From Oscillospiraceae bacterium (lineage in GTDB: Bacteria; Bacillota; Clostridia; Oscillospirales; Acutalibacteraceae): a stretch of DNA of 49,831 nt. The position numbers and the translations under genes are program-made. The stretch is taken from positions 1-49,831 of the forward strand of contig WRED01000013.1 in assembly GCA_009779495.1 (NCBI GenBank). Direction: 5' to 3'. Positions 8,459-17,700 of this stretch are shown piece by piece; position 1 is the first letter of the stretch, and every line of letters starts with the position of its first letter. The notes under the pieces were generated by a model that was not told where the DNA came from, searched no databases, and saw only the letters and a list, made by a program, of their open reading frames with translations.

Positions 8459-8701
8459 ATGCGGGATATCAATAAATTATCCGAGCTACATCAAGGCAAG
8501 AGCGCCCTGGTTATCGATATTCATTCCAGTGACTGTATGCGCCGACGGCTTCAAGACCTTGGGCTGATTAAGGGGGCCGAGGTGTCCTGCCTCCAAAAAA
8601 GTCCGCTCGGGGACCCTGTCGCTTATTTGATACGCGGAGCGGTCATCGCGCTTCGCTATGAGGATTCGTCGTGCGTGCAAATAGAGTGTTGCGAGGTGTG
8701 A
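8459..8701 (+). CDS. feoA: Ferrous iron transport protein A
   Basis: An 80-residue SH3-like FeoA protein, the small cytosolic partner of the FeoB ferrous-iron channel. It shows the family pattern MRRRLQDLGLIKGAEV in the first half and GDPVAYLIRGAVIALR in the second. AGAAGGG lies 6 bases before the ATG. The stop is 3 bases from the feoB start, so the genes form an operon. Expression may be influenced by the palindrome at 8402-8441. Confidence 0.93.
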   Translation: MRDINKLSELHQGKSALVIDIHSSDCMRRRLQDLGLIKGAEVSCLQKSPLGDPVAYLIRGAVIALRYEDSSCVQIECCEV

Positions 8702-8704
8702 TCA

Positions 8705-10855
8705 ATGGGGTTAAACAAGGACTCAATGGGATTGAATGCCATAGACATGGGACTTGTCATCAAAAAGGCCCATGCTTCAGACCGGGTGGTCGCCTTGGGC
8801 GGCAATCCCAATGTAGGAAAATCCACCGTTTTTAACGAATTGACCGGACTCAGGCAGCACACGGGCAACTGGCCGGGAAAAACAGTCGCTCACGCGCAGG
8901 GAAGCTGTACTTACAAAAATACCGGGTATGTCATCGTTGACCTTCCCGGCTGCTATTCGCTGATGGCGCACTCGGCGGAGGAAGAGGTCGCGCGGGATTT
9001 CATCTGTTTTGGGGGCGCCGACGCGGTCGTCATCGTATGCGACGCCACATGCCTTGAGCGCAGCCTGAACCTTGTTCTTCAAACGATGGAAATCACTCAA
9101 AACGTGGTCGTTTGCGTGAATCTGATGGATGAGGCCAAAAAGAAAAAGATCAATATCAATTTGCAGGCCATATCCAAAAAGCTGGGCGTCCCGGTTATCG
9201 GGACTGCCGCGCGAAGCAAAAAAGGGCTTGACGACTTAATGGACGCCGTTTTACAAACAATTCAGGATATCAGCCGGCGGCCTGTCAAAATACAATATCC
9301 TGATTATATTGAAAATGCCATATTCAACATAGAGCCGCTTATAAAAGAAGCCTGCGAAAGCGTCGCGGACAGCCGGTGGCTTTCTTTGATGTTTCTTTAT
9401 TGGAATCAAGATATACATCGTTTTATCGGGCGAAATATAAAAGAAAGCTTTTTTACAGATGAAAACGTGTTTCGAATACTCAGTGAGGTAAAAAATGAGT
9501 TCACCAGTCAGAGAATTACAGAGAGACAGCTCAAAGACGATATCGTTTCGTCCATCGTACATACAGCGGAGGAAATATGTAAAGACGCGATTTTATTTGA
9601 AGATGAAAACTATAAAAACAACGGTTCAAGGATTGATCATATTCTGGCAGGGAAATGGACTGCGTTCCCTATTATGATCCTTGCGCTGCTCGGGGTATTT
9701 TGGCTTACGATTACGGGAGCCAATTATCCTTCTCAATTGATCAATGACGGCTTGTTTTGGATAGGAGATCAATTGATGGTGTTTTTGGGATGGATGCACG
9801 CGCCGCAACTCCTGACCGACATGCTTATCTTGGGGGTATACAGGGTCTTGGCCTGGGTGGTGTCTGTCATGCTGCCGCCGATGGCCATATTTTTTCCGTT
9901 GTTTACGTTGCTTGAGGACGTAGGCTTCTTACCCCGCGTGGCGTTTAACTTAGATAAATGCTTCAAAAAATGCCGCGCTTGCGGCAAACAGGCCCTTACC
10001 ATGTGCATGGGCTTCGGATGCAACGCCGCCGGGGTTATCGGCTGCCGCATCATTGATTCGCCAAGGGAGCGTCTTATCGCGATCATCACCAACAATTTTG
10101 TGCCGTGTAACGGACGCTTTCCAACTCTGATTGTCATCATTTCCATGTTTTTTGCCGGTTCGGCTACAGGCGGAGGAGCTTCTGTCCTGTCTGCCGTACT
10201 CCTGACAGCGGTCATCGTACTGGGTGTATTTATGACATTTGCGTCTTCCAAGCTTTTATCAAAGACTGTGCTGAAAGGAATGCCCTCCTCCTTTACCCTG
10301 GAGCTGCCGCCTTACCGAAAACCGCAAATCGGAAAGGTTATCATCCGTTCCATTTTTGACAGAACGCTTTTCGTGCTGGGCAGGGCGGCCGCTGTTGCCG
10401 CGCCGGCAGGACTTGTTATATGGATCATGGCCAATGTGCGTATCAGGGATATAACGCTTTTAGCGCACTGCTCCGATTTTTTAGACCCGTTTGCAAGGCT
10501 TATCGGGTTGGACGGCGTAATCCTTCTTGCTTTTATTCTCGGGTTTCCGGCAAACGAGATTGTTGTTCCTATTATTGTCATGGCCTATATGGCGAAAGGA
10601 AACATATTGGAGCTTGACAATCTGTCGTTATTGAAGCAACTGTTTGCAGACAACGGCTGGACTTGGATCACCGCGATAAGCGTCATGCTGTTTTCCCTGA
10701 TGCACTGGCCTTGCTCCACAACACTTTTGACTATCAAGAAAGAAACGCAAAGTATCAAATGGACGGTTATTTCCGTGCTTGTACCGACGATTATGGGAGT
10801 GGGAAGTTGTTTTATATTTACAAGCTTGGCCAGACTCATTAGAGCGTATTTTTAA
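8705..10855 (+). CDS. feoB: Ferrous iron transporter B
   Basis: A 716-residue FeoB that imports Fe2+ across the cytoplasmic membrane. The N-terminal G domain has G1 GGNPNVGKST (32-41), the switch region HTGNWPGKTV, G3 DLPGCYSL and G4 NLMDEA. A helical insertion follows, then a membrane part of roughly eight to ten helices with the gate motifs MCMGFGCNAAGV and NNFVPCNGRFP, and GFPANEIVVP. Length is normal. GAGGTG lies 8 bases before the first ATG; two in-frame ATGs (codons 8 and 15) are alternatives. Ferrous iron uptake fits an anaerobe. Confidence 0.97.
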   Translation: MGLNKDSMGLNAIDMGLVIKKAHASDRVVALGGNPNVGKSTVFNELTGLRQHTGNWPGKTVAHAQGSCTYKNTGYVIVDLPGCYSLMAHSAEEEVARDFICFGGADAVVIVCDATCLERSLNLVLQTMEITQNVVVCVNLMDEAKKKKININLQAISKKLGVPVIGTAARSKKGLDDLMDAVLQTIQDISRRPVKIQYPDYIENAIFNIEPLIKEACESVADSRWLSLMFLYWNQDIHRFIGRNIKESFFTDENVFRILSEVKNEFTSQRITERQLKDDIVSSIVHTAEEICKDAILFEDENYKNNGSRIDHILAGKWTAFPIMILALLGVFWLTITGANYPSQLINDGLFWIGDQLMVFLGWMHAPQLLTDMLILGVYRVLAWVVSVMLPPMAIFFPLFTLLEDVGFLPRVAFNLDKCFKKCRACGKQALTMCMGFGCNAAGVIGCRIIDSPRERLIAIITNNFVPCNGRFPTLIVIISMFFAGSATGGGASVLSAVLLTAVIVLGVFMTFASSKLLSKTVLKGMPSSFTLELPPYRKPQIGKVIIRSIFDRTLFVLGRAAAVAAPAGLVIWIMANVRIRDITLLAHCSDFLDPFARLIGLDGVILLAFILGFPANEIVVPIIVMAYMAKGNILELDNLSLLKQLFADNGWTWITAISVMLFSLMHWPCSTTLLTIKKETQSIKWTVISVLVPTIMGVGSCFIFTSLARLIRAYF

Positions 10856-10866
10856 GCCCAAAAGCA

Positions 10867-11050
10867 CTAGGGTGTGTTTGAAAAATCCCATGCGCACGTC
10901 TTTTTGTCGCTTTTTCCCTCGTGCCGCGTTAAAATTTCTTGAAATACGGGCGTATCAATCCTTGCGAAGGGGAACCTTCAAAATTTCACCTTGTGCGGCG
11001 AAAAAATCGCTCAAAAATCCGCACACGGGAATTTTTCAAACACACCCTAG
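10867..11050. repeat. Palindromic element, superfamily 1 (CTAGGG arms), copy A
   Basis: The 184-bp element starts CTAGGGTGTGTTTGAAAAAT (10867) and ends in the near-exact complement ending CACACCCTAG (11050). The copy at 24797-24982 has the same interior and the same arms, except that the T at arm position 7 is C there, and the matching base in the opposite arm is changed too. It fills the gap between feoB and the truncated phosphoesterase gene. Confidence 0.9.
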
Positions 11051-11067
11051 AAAAAATGTGCAAGATA

Positions 11068-11076
11068 TGGTATAAT
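11068..11076 (+). promoter_or_regulatory. Extended -10 promoter upstream of the small-gene cluster
   Basis: TGGTATAAT at 11068-11076 is an extended -10 box directly after the palindromic element; the -35 position (TAGAAA, 11048-11053) overlaps the element's right end and is weak. It could drive the genes from 11112 to 13999. Confidence 0.5.
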
Positions 11077-11111
11077 ATTTGTATGAGACGAAATGGACTA
11101 AGTGAAGAAGT

Positions 11112-11384
11112 TTGAAACTAAATGATTATTTAAGAGGGCATAATAAACCAGACCGTCCGAAGACAGCCAACGGTATCGCAAAAGACAGCTATATGATTCA
11201 CGGGCATATTCACAATAATACCGACGCAGATTACTTTGCGCTTATCCGCTTAATGCCTAACCTGCTAAACGCCGGGGTGGATGTTAATGACTTTATACCG
11301 GTGAATTTCAATCAACTATTGAAAAACAACGAACTATTTAAGGAAGCGAGCAAAAGCATTTCTATAAAATGCAGCGAGGAGTAG
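11112..11384 (+). pseudogene. C-terminal fragment of a calcineurin-like metallophosphoesterase
   Basis: The frame from TTG 11112 gives 90 residues. The block SYMIHGHIHNNTDAD and NAGVDVNDFIPVNF is what the C-terminal third of small bacterial metallophosphoesterases looks like (the GHxH metal motif). The N-terminal metal-binding half is absent: a stop at 11103-11105 closes the frame and the palindromic element begins 60 bp further up. Residues 1-25 do not fit the family. The TTG has no clear ribosome site. A remnant is most likely; a translated small protein cannot be excluded. Confidence 0.6.
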
Positions 11385-11388
11385 TTTT

Positions 11389-11607
11389 ATGCCATTTTAC
11401 GATCTACGTTGCCCCATTTGCGATAAAGCATACAATATTTCCGCTTCGATGGCGGACAAGACCGAGAAGCGCATCCCCTGCCCGGATTGCGGTTCTTTTG
11501 AACTTGAAACCATTTATAAAGGATCACCGGCTTATATCAAAGCTAAATCTGGCGGCAAATGCCCCAATCGTCATGTCTGCGGAAACGGCTGCCACCACGG
11601 AGGTTGA
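11389..11607 (+). CDS. FmdB-family zinc-ribbon protein
   Basis: A 72-residue protein starting MPFYDLRCPICDKAYN, the FmdB/CxxC small zinc-ribbon pattern: CPIC near residues 8-11 and CPDC near 31-34 would hold one Zn2+. The C-terminal tail has further Cys and His (KCPNRHVCGNGCHHGG). FmdB was named as a putative regulator of formamidase expression; the cellular role here is unknown. The gene lies 4 bases after the phosphoesterase fragment and 1 base before the DUF503 gene, so it is in the operon. Confidence 0.85.
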   Translation: MPFYDLRCPICDKAYNISASMADKTEKRIPCPDCGSFELETIYKGSPAYIKAKSGGKCPNRHVCGNGCHHGG

Positions 11608-11608
11608 T

Positions 11609-11881
11609 ATGTTTACATTATCCGCTAATCTTACATTTTATATCCCCCACGCAGCCTCTTTGAAAGACAAGCGTCAGGTTTGCCGGAGCCTTATCGACAA
11701 GACACGACAGCGCTTTAACGCATCAGTTGCGGAAGTGGCTACGCAGGATGTTCATCAAACACTGACGGTAGGCGTTGCAGTCGTATCCGGCGATAACGTT
11801 CACGCGCAAAATTCGCTGAATGAAATCATCCAATTTATGGAAGATCATACCGATGCGATATTATTGGCGGTGGAGAGATGA
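11609..11881 (+). CDS. DUF503 (YlxP-like) protein
   Basis: A 90-residue protein of the DUF503 family: SLKDKRQVCRSLIDKTRQRF followed by NASVAEVATQDVHQTLTVGV, the typical conserved block. YlxP in Bacillus sits beside translation genes (infB, rbfA) but its role is not established. ATG at 11609 is chosen because GGAGG (11599-11603) lies 5 bases upstream; the frame is open further up but overlaps the FmdB gene. Overlaps the next gene by 4 bases (ATGA). Confidence 0.88.
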   Translation: MFTLSANLTFYIPHAASLKDKRQVCRSLIDKTRQRFNASVAEVATQDVHQTLTVGVAVVSGDNVHAQNSLNEIIQFMEDHTDAILLAVER

Positions 11882-12315
11882 CTGTATTTATTGACGCCGA
11901 CGGATGCCCTGTGGTTGATATCACCGTCAAGTTATCGAAACAAGCGAGCGTGGATTGTGTTATTGTCTGCGATAGTTCCCATGTTTTTGAGAAAGCGGGC
12001 GCCAAAACAATAACCGTTTCCAAAGGGAATGACAGCGTTGATTTTGCGCTGGTCAGCATGATCCAAAAGGGCGATATCGTCATAACGCAAGATTATGGAC
12101 TCGCGGCGATGTGTTTGGCGAGACGTGCTGTACCCGTCAGTCAGGACGGGATGATGTATACAGACAGCAACATCGACGGCTTGCTGTTGCAAAGACATAC
12201 GGCGAAGAAAATACGAATGTCAGGCGGGCGGTTGAAAGGACCATCCAAACGAACGCCGGAGCAGGATATTTTATTTGAGAAAACATTGAAAAATTTGTTA
12301 GGAGGCCAACCATGA
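11878..12315 (+). CDS. DUF188 (YaiI/YqxD) family protein
   Basis: A 145-residue protein with the YaiI/YqxD pattern: FIDADGCPV near the N-terminus, VSKGNDSVDFALVSMIQKGDIVITQDYGLAAMCL in the centre (read as two adjoining blocks), and RMSGGRLKGPSKRT near the C-terminus. The fold is PIN-like with conserved acidic residues, suggesting a nuclease, but no activity is established. Linked by 4-base overlaps to both neighbours, so translationally coupled. Confidence 0.92.
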   Translation: MTVFIDADGCPVVDITVKLSKQASVDCVIVCDSSHVFEKAGAKTITVSKGNDSVDFALVSMIQKGDIVITQDYGLAAMCLARRAVPVSQDGMMYTDSNIDGLLLQRHTAKKIRMSGGRLKGPSKRTPEQDILFEKTLKNLLGGQP

Positions 12316-12572
12316 ACATTACAGTAAGAAAACCTACCGAAGCCGAAAAAGCCGAAATGCAATCAAAACCAATATGGGGATGCGGGGTGTCGGAATTCGA
12401 CTGGTATTATGACAGCGAAGAAACCTGCCTGCTCATCGAAGGCGATGTGACCGTTTCCTATGACGGCGGCAATATTTCTTTCGGTGCCGGGGACTACGTT
12501 GTATTCCCCCAGGGCTTGTCCTGTGTATGGAAGGTCAGGTCGCCGGTCAAAAAGCACTACGTTTTCAAGTAA
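12312..12572 (+). CDS. Small cupin (Cupin_3) protein
   Basis: An 86-residue single-domain cupin. It resembles the DUF861/Cupin_3 group: WGCGVSEFDWYYDSEETCLL, then GDVTVS, FGAGDYVVFPQGLSCVWKV. Members bind small ligands or metals; the classical His metal ligands are mostly missing here (SEETCLLIEGD instead of HxH...E). The ATG overlaps the preceding stop by 4 bases. Ligand unknown. Confidence 0.82.
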   Translation: MNITVRKPTEAEKAEMQSKPIWGCGVSEFDWYYDSEETCLLIEGDVTVSYDGGNISFGAGDYVVFPQGLSCVWKVRSPVKKHYVFK

Positions 12573-12585
12573 TCGGAAAGGCATT

Positions 12586-12677
12586 ATGAAATCATATCGA
12601 GTGTTTTTATCAACGACAACGAATCCGGTTTGCACCGGGATTTTGAGCGCTGGCTGGAGAAACGTCTGTGTGTTTAA
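12586..12677 (+). pseudogene. Remnant of a YjbQ-family gene
   Basis: ATG 12586, behind GGAAAGG, begins MKSYR, a usual YjbQ-family start. The reading then switches frame: the frame beginning at 12573 reads [18 protein letters not shown] and continues LEKRL before a stop at 12675, matching the YjbQ core that normally follows about 45 residues later. This looks like an internal deletion with frame change and loss of the last two thirds. YjbQ proteins have weak thiamin-phosphate synthase activity. Family match is from memory of the conserved block. Confidence 0.55.
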
Positions 12678-12743
12678 GCTCGTATCGACGGATTTTACAG
12701 GGAAGAAAAAGCCCCGGCCAAACTAATAATGGGAGGGTATAAA

Positions 12744-13283
12744 GTGTATTATTCAACCACTTATTCATCGCCCATAGGAACGATTACTCTTGCGTGTCAT
12801 AATGATAACCTTGTCGGCTTATGGACAAATGGTCAAAAATATCACGGGGACACTATACCCGAAGCTATGATAGAAAACAATGATATACCTATATTTGGAG
12901 CCGTAAAAAAATGGCTGGACAGATACTTTACGGGTGAACAACCCGATATTTCCGAGTTGCCGTTAGCTCCTATCGGCGGAGAGTTTCGTCAAGGCGTTTG
13001 GAAAATCCTTTGTGAAATACCATACGGCAAAGTCATTACATACGGCGATATCGCAAAAAGAATAGCGATGAAAATGGGCAAGGAAAGCATGTCAAGTCAA
13101 GCGGTGGGCGGGGCTGTCGGGCATAATCCCATATCTATTATTATCCCCTGTCATCGGGTCGTCGGTTCAAATGGCAGTTTGACGGGCTTTTCCGGCGGCG
13201 TGGGGATGAAAGTAAAATTACTTGAATTAGAAAGCGTTGATATGCGGGGCCTTTTTATTCCAAAGAAAGGTACGGCACTTTAA
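12744..13283 (+). CDS. ogt: Methylated-DNA--protein-cysteine methyltransferase
   Basis: A 179-residue suicide repair protein that transfers the alkyl group from O6-alkylguanine to its own Cys. The acceptor is in IIPCHRVVGSNGSLTGFSGG; the helix-turn-helix region contains GEFRQGVWKILCEIPYGKVITYGDIA. GTG 12744 is preferred because GGGAGGG (12730-12736) lies 7 bases before it; an upstream ATG at 12729 would place that ribosome site inside the gene. It follows the yjbQ remnant and precedes the DUF3788 fusion. Confidence 0.93.
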   Translation: MYYSTTYSSPIGTITLACHNDNLVGLWTNGQKYHGDTIPEAMIENNDIPIFGAVKKWLDRYFTGEQPDISELPLAPIGGEFRQGVWKILCEIPYGKVITYGDIAKRIAMKMGKESMSSQAVGGAVGHNPISIIIPCHRVVGSNGSLTGFSGGVGMKVKLLELESVDMRGLFIPKKGTAL

Positions 13284-13309
13284 ATAAACAGAATAGAGGA
13301 GCGGCGAGC

Positions 13310-13999
13310 ATGAACAATCAAGAGAAATTGCGGCTAAGAGACCCCGAAGCGGCGCCGACGGATGAATTGCTGGAGCAAATATTGGGCGACAGCTATGCCG
13401 CATACGAAGTATTCCAAGACGCCCTGCCCGGCTTGGAAATCGAGCAGGAGTGGCAATGGTACACGCCCCACAAGGCGTGGTTCGCGAAAGGACAGCATTT
13501 CTGGATGACGCCCCGGGGCGCGAAAAAAGAGAAAAATCTTTACTGGCTCCACGTTTTTGAGGGGTTTTTCAATGTGGCGGTTTGGTTTAAAGAAAAGAAC
13601 CGCGCGGAAATTTTAAGTGCCGATGTCAGCGAAAAAACGAAACGGCTGATCCGCGACACCGAGACATACGGCAAAATGCCGACATTCCCGGTGGTGTTTG
13701 AGATAACCGCAGCCGAATCGCTTGCCGATATTTACATACTGATCGATTATAAGAAAAGATTGGAAAGATACGAGGTGATCAAGGCCCGGCAGGCCGAGGT
13801 GGGGGCCGAGCGGCAGGCGCGCATCGCCAAGCAGGAAAATATGCGGCTGTTCCTTGAAACGGTGCGCCAGCGAGAGGGCCTGCTGACCGGCTTCGATGAG
13901 GCCCTCTGGCGAAGCACTGTGGAGGTTGTGACTGTTTACGCCGTCGATGATATCCGGGTAATGTTTCGGGATGGCAGGGAATTGCGCGTGGGGGAGTAG
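13310..13999 (+). CDS. DUF3788 domain fused to a serine-recombinase C-terminal tail
   Basis: A 229-residue protein. Residues about 15-150 fit DUF3788 (YEVFQDALPG, WQWYTPHKAW, NLYWLHVFEGFFNVAVWF, DIYILIDYKKRLERY). From about residue 155 the sequence changes to a charged helix and then REGLLTGFDEALWRSTVEVV TVY..DIRVMFRDGREL, which is the usual last segment of large serine recombinases (resolvase/zinc-ribbon type). The catalytic Ser domain is absent. Its stop codon lies inside a tRNA 3'-end remnant. The likely origin is recombination between a host gene and an integrated element's recombinase gene. GAGGAG precedes the ATG. Whether it is functional is unknown. Confidence 0.7.
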   Translation: MNNQEKLRLRDPEAAPTDELLEQILGDSYAAYEVFQDALPGLEIEQEWQWYTPHKAWFAKGQHFWMTPRGAKKEKNLYWLHVFEGFFNVAVWFKEKNRAEILSADVSEKTKRLIRDTETYGKMPTFPVVFEITAAESLADIYILIDYKKRLERYEVIKARQAEVGAERQARIAKQENMRLFLETVRQREGLLTGFDEALWRSTVEVVTVYAVDDIRVMFRDGRELRVGE

Positions 14000-14014
14000 G
14001 GACTCGAACCCTAC
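13989..14014 (-). pseudogene. tRNA 3'-end remnant 1
   Basis: On the minus strand a full T-arm (TAGGG, loop TTCGAGT, CCCTA) is followed by CTCCCCCA, as in the 3' acceptor strand of a tRNA, without the rest of the tRNA. The 17-bp core GTAGGGACTCGAACCCT (plus strand, 13996-14012) is repeated directly at 14319-14335. It overlaps the stop codon of the recombinase-tail fusion. Confidence 0.6.
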
Positions 14015-14308
14015 GGAATTGGGGGCGCGGTCGTTCGACTGCGCTTCATCTTTTTTCCTGTATCTCGACAAAAGTGAGGAAGATTGGACATGCGCGGTGC
14101 ATTGTACAAGCAGCCTCCATACCACTGGTGCATGACGATTTCAGGCACTGTTTTTCTTGATATATAACGGTTTGTCCACTGCAAAAAACACTTTGTCCGT
14201 CTGAACCCACAGCTTGTGCAACTCGCGAGTTCCAGTTTTGTCCATCGCTTTAGTATGGCGAAAGGACAAACCGAAACGCCAGAACGTATGAGTCCTGACG
14301 TTTAGATT

Positions 14309-14338
14309 TGGTGGCGGCGTAGGGACTCGAACCCTGTC
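14309..14338 (-). pseudogene. tRNA 3'-end remnant 2
   Basis: The minus strand reads a T-arm (GGG TTCGAGT CCC) followed by TACGCCGCCACCA, i.e. an acceptor strand with encoded CCA, but no anticodon arm or 5' half follows. It shares the 17-bp core with remnant 1, 323 bp away. The 14015-14308 stretch between them holds no recognisable gene; a short inverted pair (GGTTTGTCC 14170-14178 / GGACAAACC near 14262) is visible. Confidence 0.6.
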
Positions 14339-14415
14339 GAATCATCCTGATTGTTCCATTTTCCTGCTGTCGCTAATGCATTATATGCGTCGAAACACAA
14401 AAAATGCCTGTCTAA

Positions 14416-14453
14416 CGAAAAAATCTCACTGCGAGGTTTCACAGTAAGATTTT
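14416..14453 (-). terminator. Terminator downstream of tRNA-Ala
   Basis: On the minus strand AAAATCTTACTG, 10-base loop, CAGTGAGATTTT (11 of 12 pairs) then TTTCGTT. It lies about 40 bp after the tRNA-Ala 3' end. Confidence 0.8.
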
Positions 14454-14493
14454 CCTTGAGACGTCTTTTTGTATTCGGCCTGACGTCAATTTT

Positions 14494-14570
14494 TGGTGGA
14501 CCCAAGGGGGCTCGAACCCCTGACCTCCGCGTTGCGAACGCGGCGCTCTACCAGACTGAGCTATGAGCCC
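14494..14570 (-). tRNA. tRNA-Ala (anticodon CGC)
   Basis: A complete cloverleaf on the minus strand: acceptor GGGCTCA/TGGGTCC with the G3-U70 pair that identifies alanine tRNA, D-arm AGCTC/GAGC, anticodon stem CCGCG/CGCGG with loop TTCGCAA (anticodon CGC, codon GCG), T-arm GGGG TTCGAGC CCCC, and an encoded CCA. Confidence 0.95.
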
Positions 14571-14589
14571 ACATAACATTGCAAAGGAG

Positions 14590-14618
14590 ATTATACGACC
14601 TTTATGCCGTTTTGTCAA
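14590..14618 (-). promoter_or_regulatory. Consensus promoter of tRNA-Ala
   Basis: Perfect TTGACA (14613-14618) and TATAAT (14590-14595) on the minus strand with a 17-bp spacer, 19 bp upstream of the tRNA. Confidence 0.93.
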
Positions 14619-14690
14619 GTCTGTTTTTCCGAAAAATTAAAAAATCTTCGAATTTGCGCGTAATATTTATTGCGGTATTCCCGCACTGTA

Positions 14691-14699
14691 TGATATAAT
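14691..14699 (+). promoter_or_regulatory. Extended -10 promoter of the alpha-mannosidase gene
   Basis: TGATATAAT (14691-14699) is an extended -10 box; the best -35 is a weak TTGCGG at 14670-14675 with an 18-bp spacer. The gene's ATG is 33 bases downstream. Confidence 0.65.
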
Positions 14700-14732
14700 T
14701 GGGGTAAGTCAAACCGAAAGGATGATATTTTT

Positions 14733-17700
14733 ATGAAACCCCGAATCTACACCGTCGCCACAACGCACCTCGACACCTCCTGGAGCTGGGACTTTGAAAC
14801 GACGCTCGCCGACTTCCTGCCGAAAACGCCCCGAGATAACTTTGAACGTTTAGAGAAATATCCCGAGTACGTGTTCTCTTTCGAGGGCAGCTACCGCTAT
14901 GAGCTGCTGGAGGAATATTATCCCGAGCTGTTCGCGAAAGTGAAAGAGTACATCGCGGCGGGGCGGTGGCACGTAGCCGGAAGCTCCTTTGAAAACGGAG
15001 ACGTCAATATTCCGTCGCCTGAAGCGCTGTTTCGCAACATCCTTTACGGCAACGAGTACTTCGACCGCAAATTCGGCAAGCGCAGCCGCGATATCTACCT
15101 GCCCGACTGCTTCGGCTTCGGCTTTTCGCTGCCGTCCATCGCGGCTCACGCAAACCTTTTGGGCTTCACGACGCAGAAGCTCGTGTGGAGCTGCGCATAC
15201 GGCATTCCCTTTGATCTGGGCGTCTGGGAGGGCGTTGACGGCAAGCGAATCTACGCCTGCTTTGACGGCCGCGACTATAATTACAACCTGAAAAAGGCGC
15301 GTGATTACGGCCCCGTCAAACGCAAGCTGCGCTCGAACATGCGCAAGTACGATCTGCCTTTCACGCTGCTTTTGCACGGTATCGGCGACCGTGGGGGCGC
15401 GCCGCGCGAACGCTCTGTTTCGACGGTTTGCAAGGACATACGGACGAATGACGAGTCTGGTGTTGATGTGCTTGCCGCCTCGACGGATCAGGTATTCCGC
15501 GACATGGACACGTTGCTGACGAAAGAGCAGAAATCGAAGCTTCCCGTGTGGAAAAACGAGCTTGTGATGACGGATCACGGCGTGGGCTGCTACACGTCGC
15601 GGACTTTGGGAAAGCGCTTCAACCGCCGGTGCGAGCAACTTGCCGACGCGGCGGAGCGCACGGCTGTCACGGCGAATCTGCTTGGCTTCCCCTACCCGCA
15701 GAAGCGGCTGGAAACCGCATGGAAAAATACCATCGCGCATCAGTTCCACGACGATATCACCGGCACGTCTTTAGAGGTCTGTTACAAGCGCAACTGGAAC
15801 GACTATGTGTTGGCCATGAATATTTTTTCCGAGGAGTACCGCGCTTCGGCGGCGGCCGTTGCCGCGAGTATGGACGCGTCATTCGCTCAGGGAACCGCCG
15901 TTTTGGTCAGTAACCCCGTGCAGGGCACGCGGCGCGAAACGGTCACGGCGGAGATTGACATGCCCGGACGCTTTGCCCGCGTGTTCGACAGTGACGGTAA
16001 AGAGGTTTTATCGCAAATTCTGTCGGCGGAGAACGGAAAATTGGCTGTCGCTTTTTCAGCGGAGGTTCCGCCGAACGGATTTCGTATATACGACGTCCGG
16101 CCGTCCGGCGCGCCCTGCGCAGCGCAAAGCGCACAAAGCGGCCTGTCCGTCACACAGCGCACGCTGGAAAATGAGTGTTGCGCGGTTACTCTCGATGACA
16201 ATGGCGACATCTCATCCGTTTTTGACAAGAGGAATGGCCGCGAGGCCCTGTCCGCGCCCGTACGCATGGCTCTGTTTGACTTTGACGGCACGTCGTCGTA
16301 TCCCGCGTGGGAGCTGACGTACAGCGAGCTTCGCAAAAAGCCCCGCGCTTACGCCGGCGAGCCTGTTTTTGTGGTCGTTGAAAACGGCCCCGCCCGCGTC
16401 GCTGTCAAGACGACGCGGAAGTCGGGCGAGTCCAGCTTCACACAGATCATTTCGCTGTCGGCCGGCGGGGAGCGCGTTGACGTGTATAACGAGGTGGATT
16501 GGCGGTCTCTTCGGTCACTGCTGAAAGCGGAATTCCCGCTGGCTGTCCAAAATCCCGAAGCGGCGTATGACATAGGCTTGGGCACCATAAAACGCGGCAA
16601 CAGCCATAAAAGGCTGTACGAGGTTCCGGCGCAGATGTGGGCGGACATAACCGCCCGGGACGGCGACTTCGGCGTGTCTGTGTTCAGCGATTCGCGAGTG
16701 GCCTGGGACAAGCCGAACGACAATACCCTGCGCCTGACTGGAGTCTACTCCCCGCAGGACTCATACCGTTCAAATACCCAGGTGCAGGATTTCGGACTTA
16801 ACAGATTCTCTTTCGCGCTGTTCCCCCACGAGGGCCGGCCCGAGCGGCAGACACAGCTTCAGGCGGCGTATTTTAACCAGCCCATGGGCACTTTTACCGT
16901 TCCAAACACCGGGGGCGGACTGCCCTCTACGATTTCCCTTTTGACCGTATCCGACGGCGGCGTGATCATCCGCGCCGTGAAAAAGGCCGAAAACAGCGAT
17001 AAAATCGTCGTGCGGGTGAACGAGGGCGAAGGCAGGGCGCGTGAGGGCGTTAAGCTTTTCTTCATGAGCGGGATACAGTCCGCCGAAGAAATCTACGCGT
17101 CCGAGGAGCCGATTGGCGCGGCGAAAGTACAGGACGGCGCGCTTGTGTTCGACATCGCGCCTTTCGAGGTAAAAAGCTTCATGCTGACTGTGGAGAGTGC
17201 GGGTATTTCCCGCACGGCGGAGGAGTCCCGCGCCGCGAACAGCGAGCCTCTACAGCTTCCTTATAACATAAACGTGATTTCGGCAAACGGCGAACAGCCT
17301 GAGTCAACGCTGCCCGACGGAAGCACGATACCGGCGGAGCTTTTCCCTGACAAAATCGTCTGCGGCGGTACGGAGTTTGTCCTGAACGCAAACGCGGCCG
17401 CATGCGAAAGGCAGACGCTCACGCTGCCGGAGGGGTGTGAAAGGGTGTATATCGCGGCATCGTCTTTCGCGGGCGATAAAGACGCCGTGTTCATGACGGA
17501 TAAAAGTTCTCAGGTCATCCGCGTTTCATCGGCGACGGAGGCCGTGGGCGCCTGGGACTTGTATTCGCTTTCAGAAGCGGGGTACATCAAGCGCGGCACG
17601 CTGGCCTGGCACAGCACCCACACGCACCGCGGCGGAAAGGACGAGCTTGGGCGGCTTCTGTACATGTTTAAATATGAGCTTGATGTGTCCGGCTGCCGAG

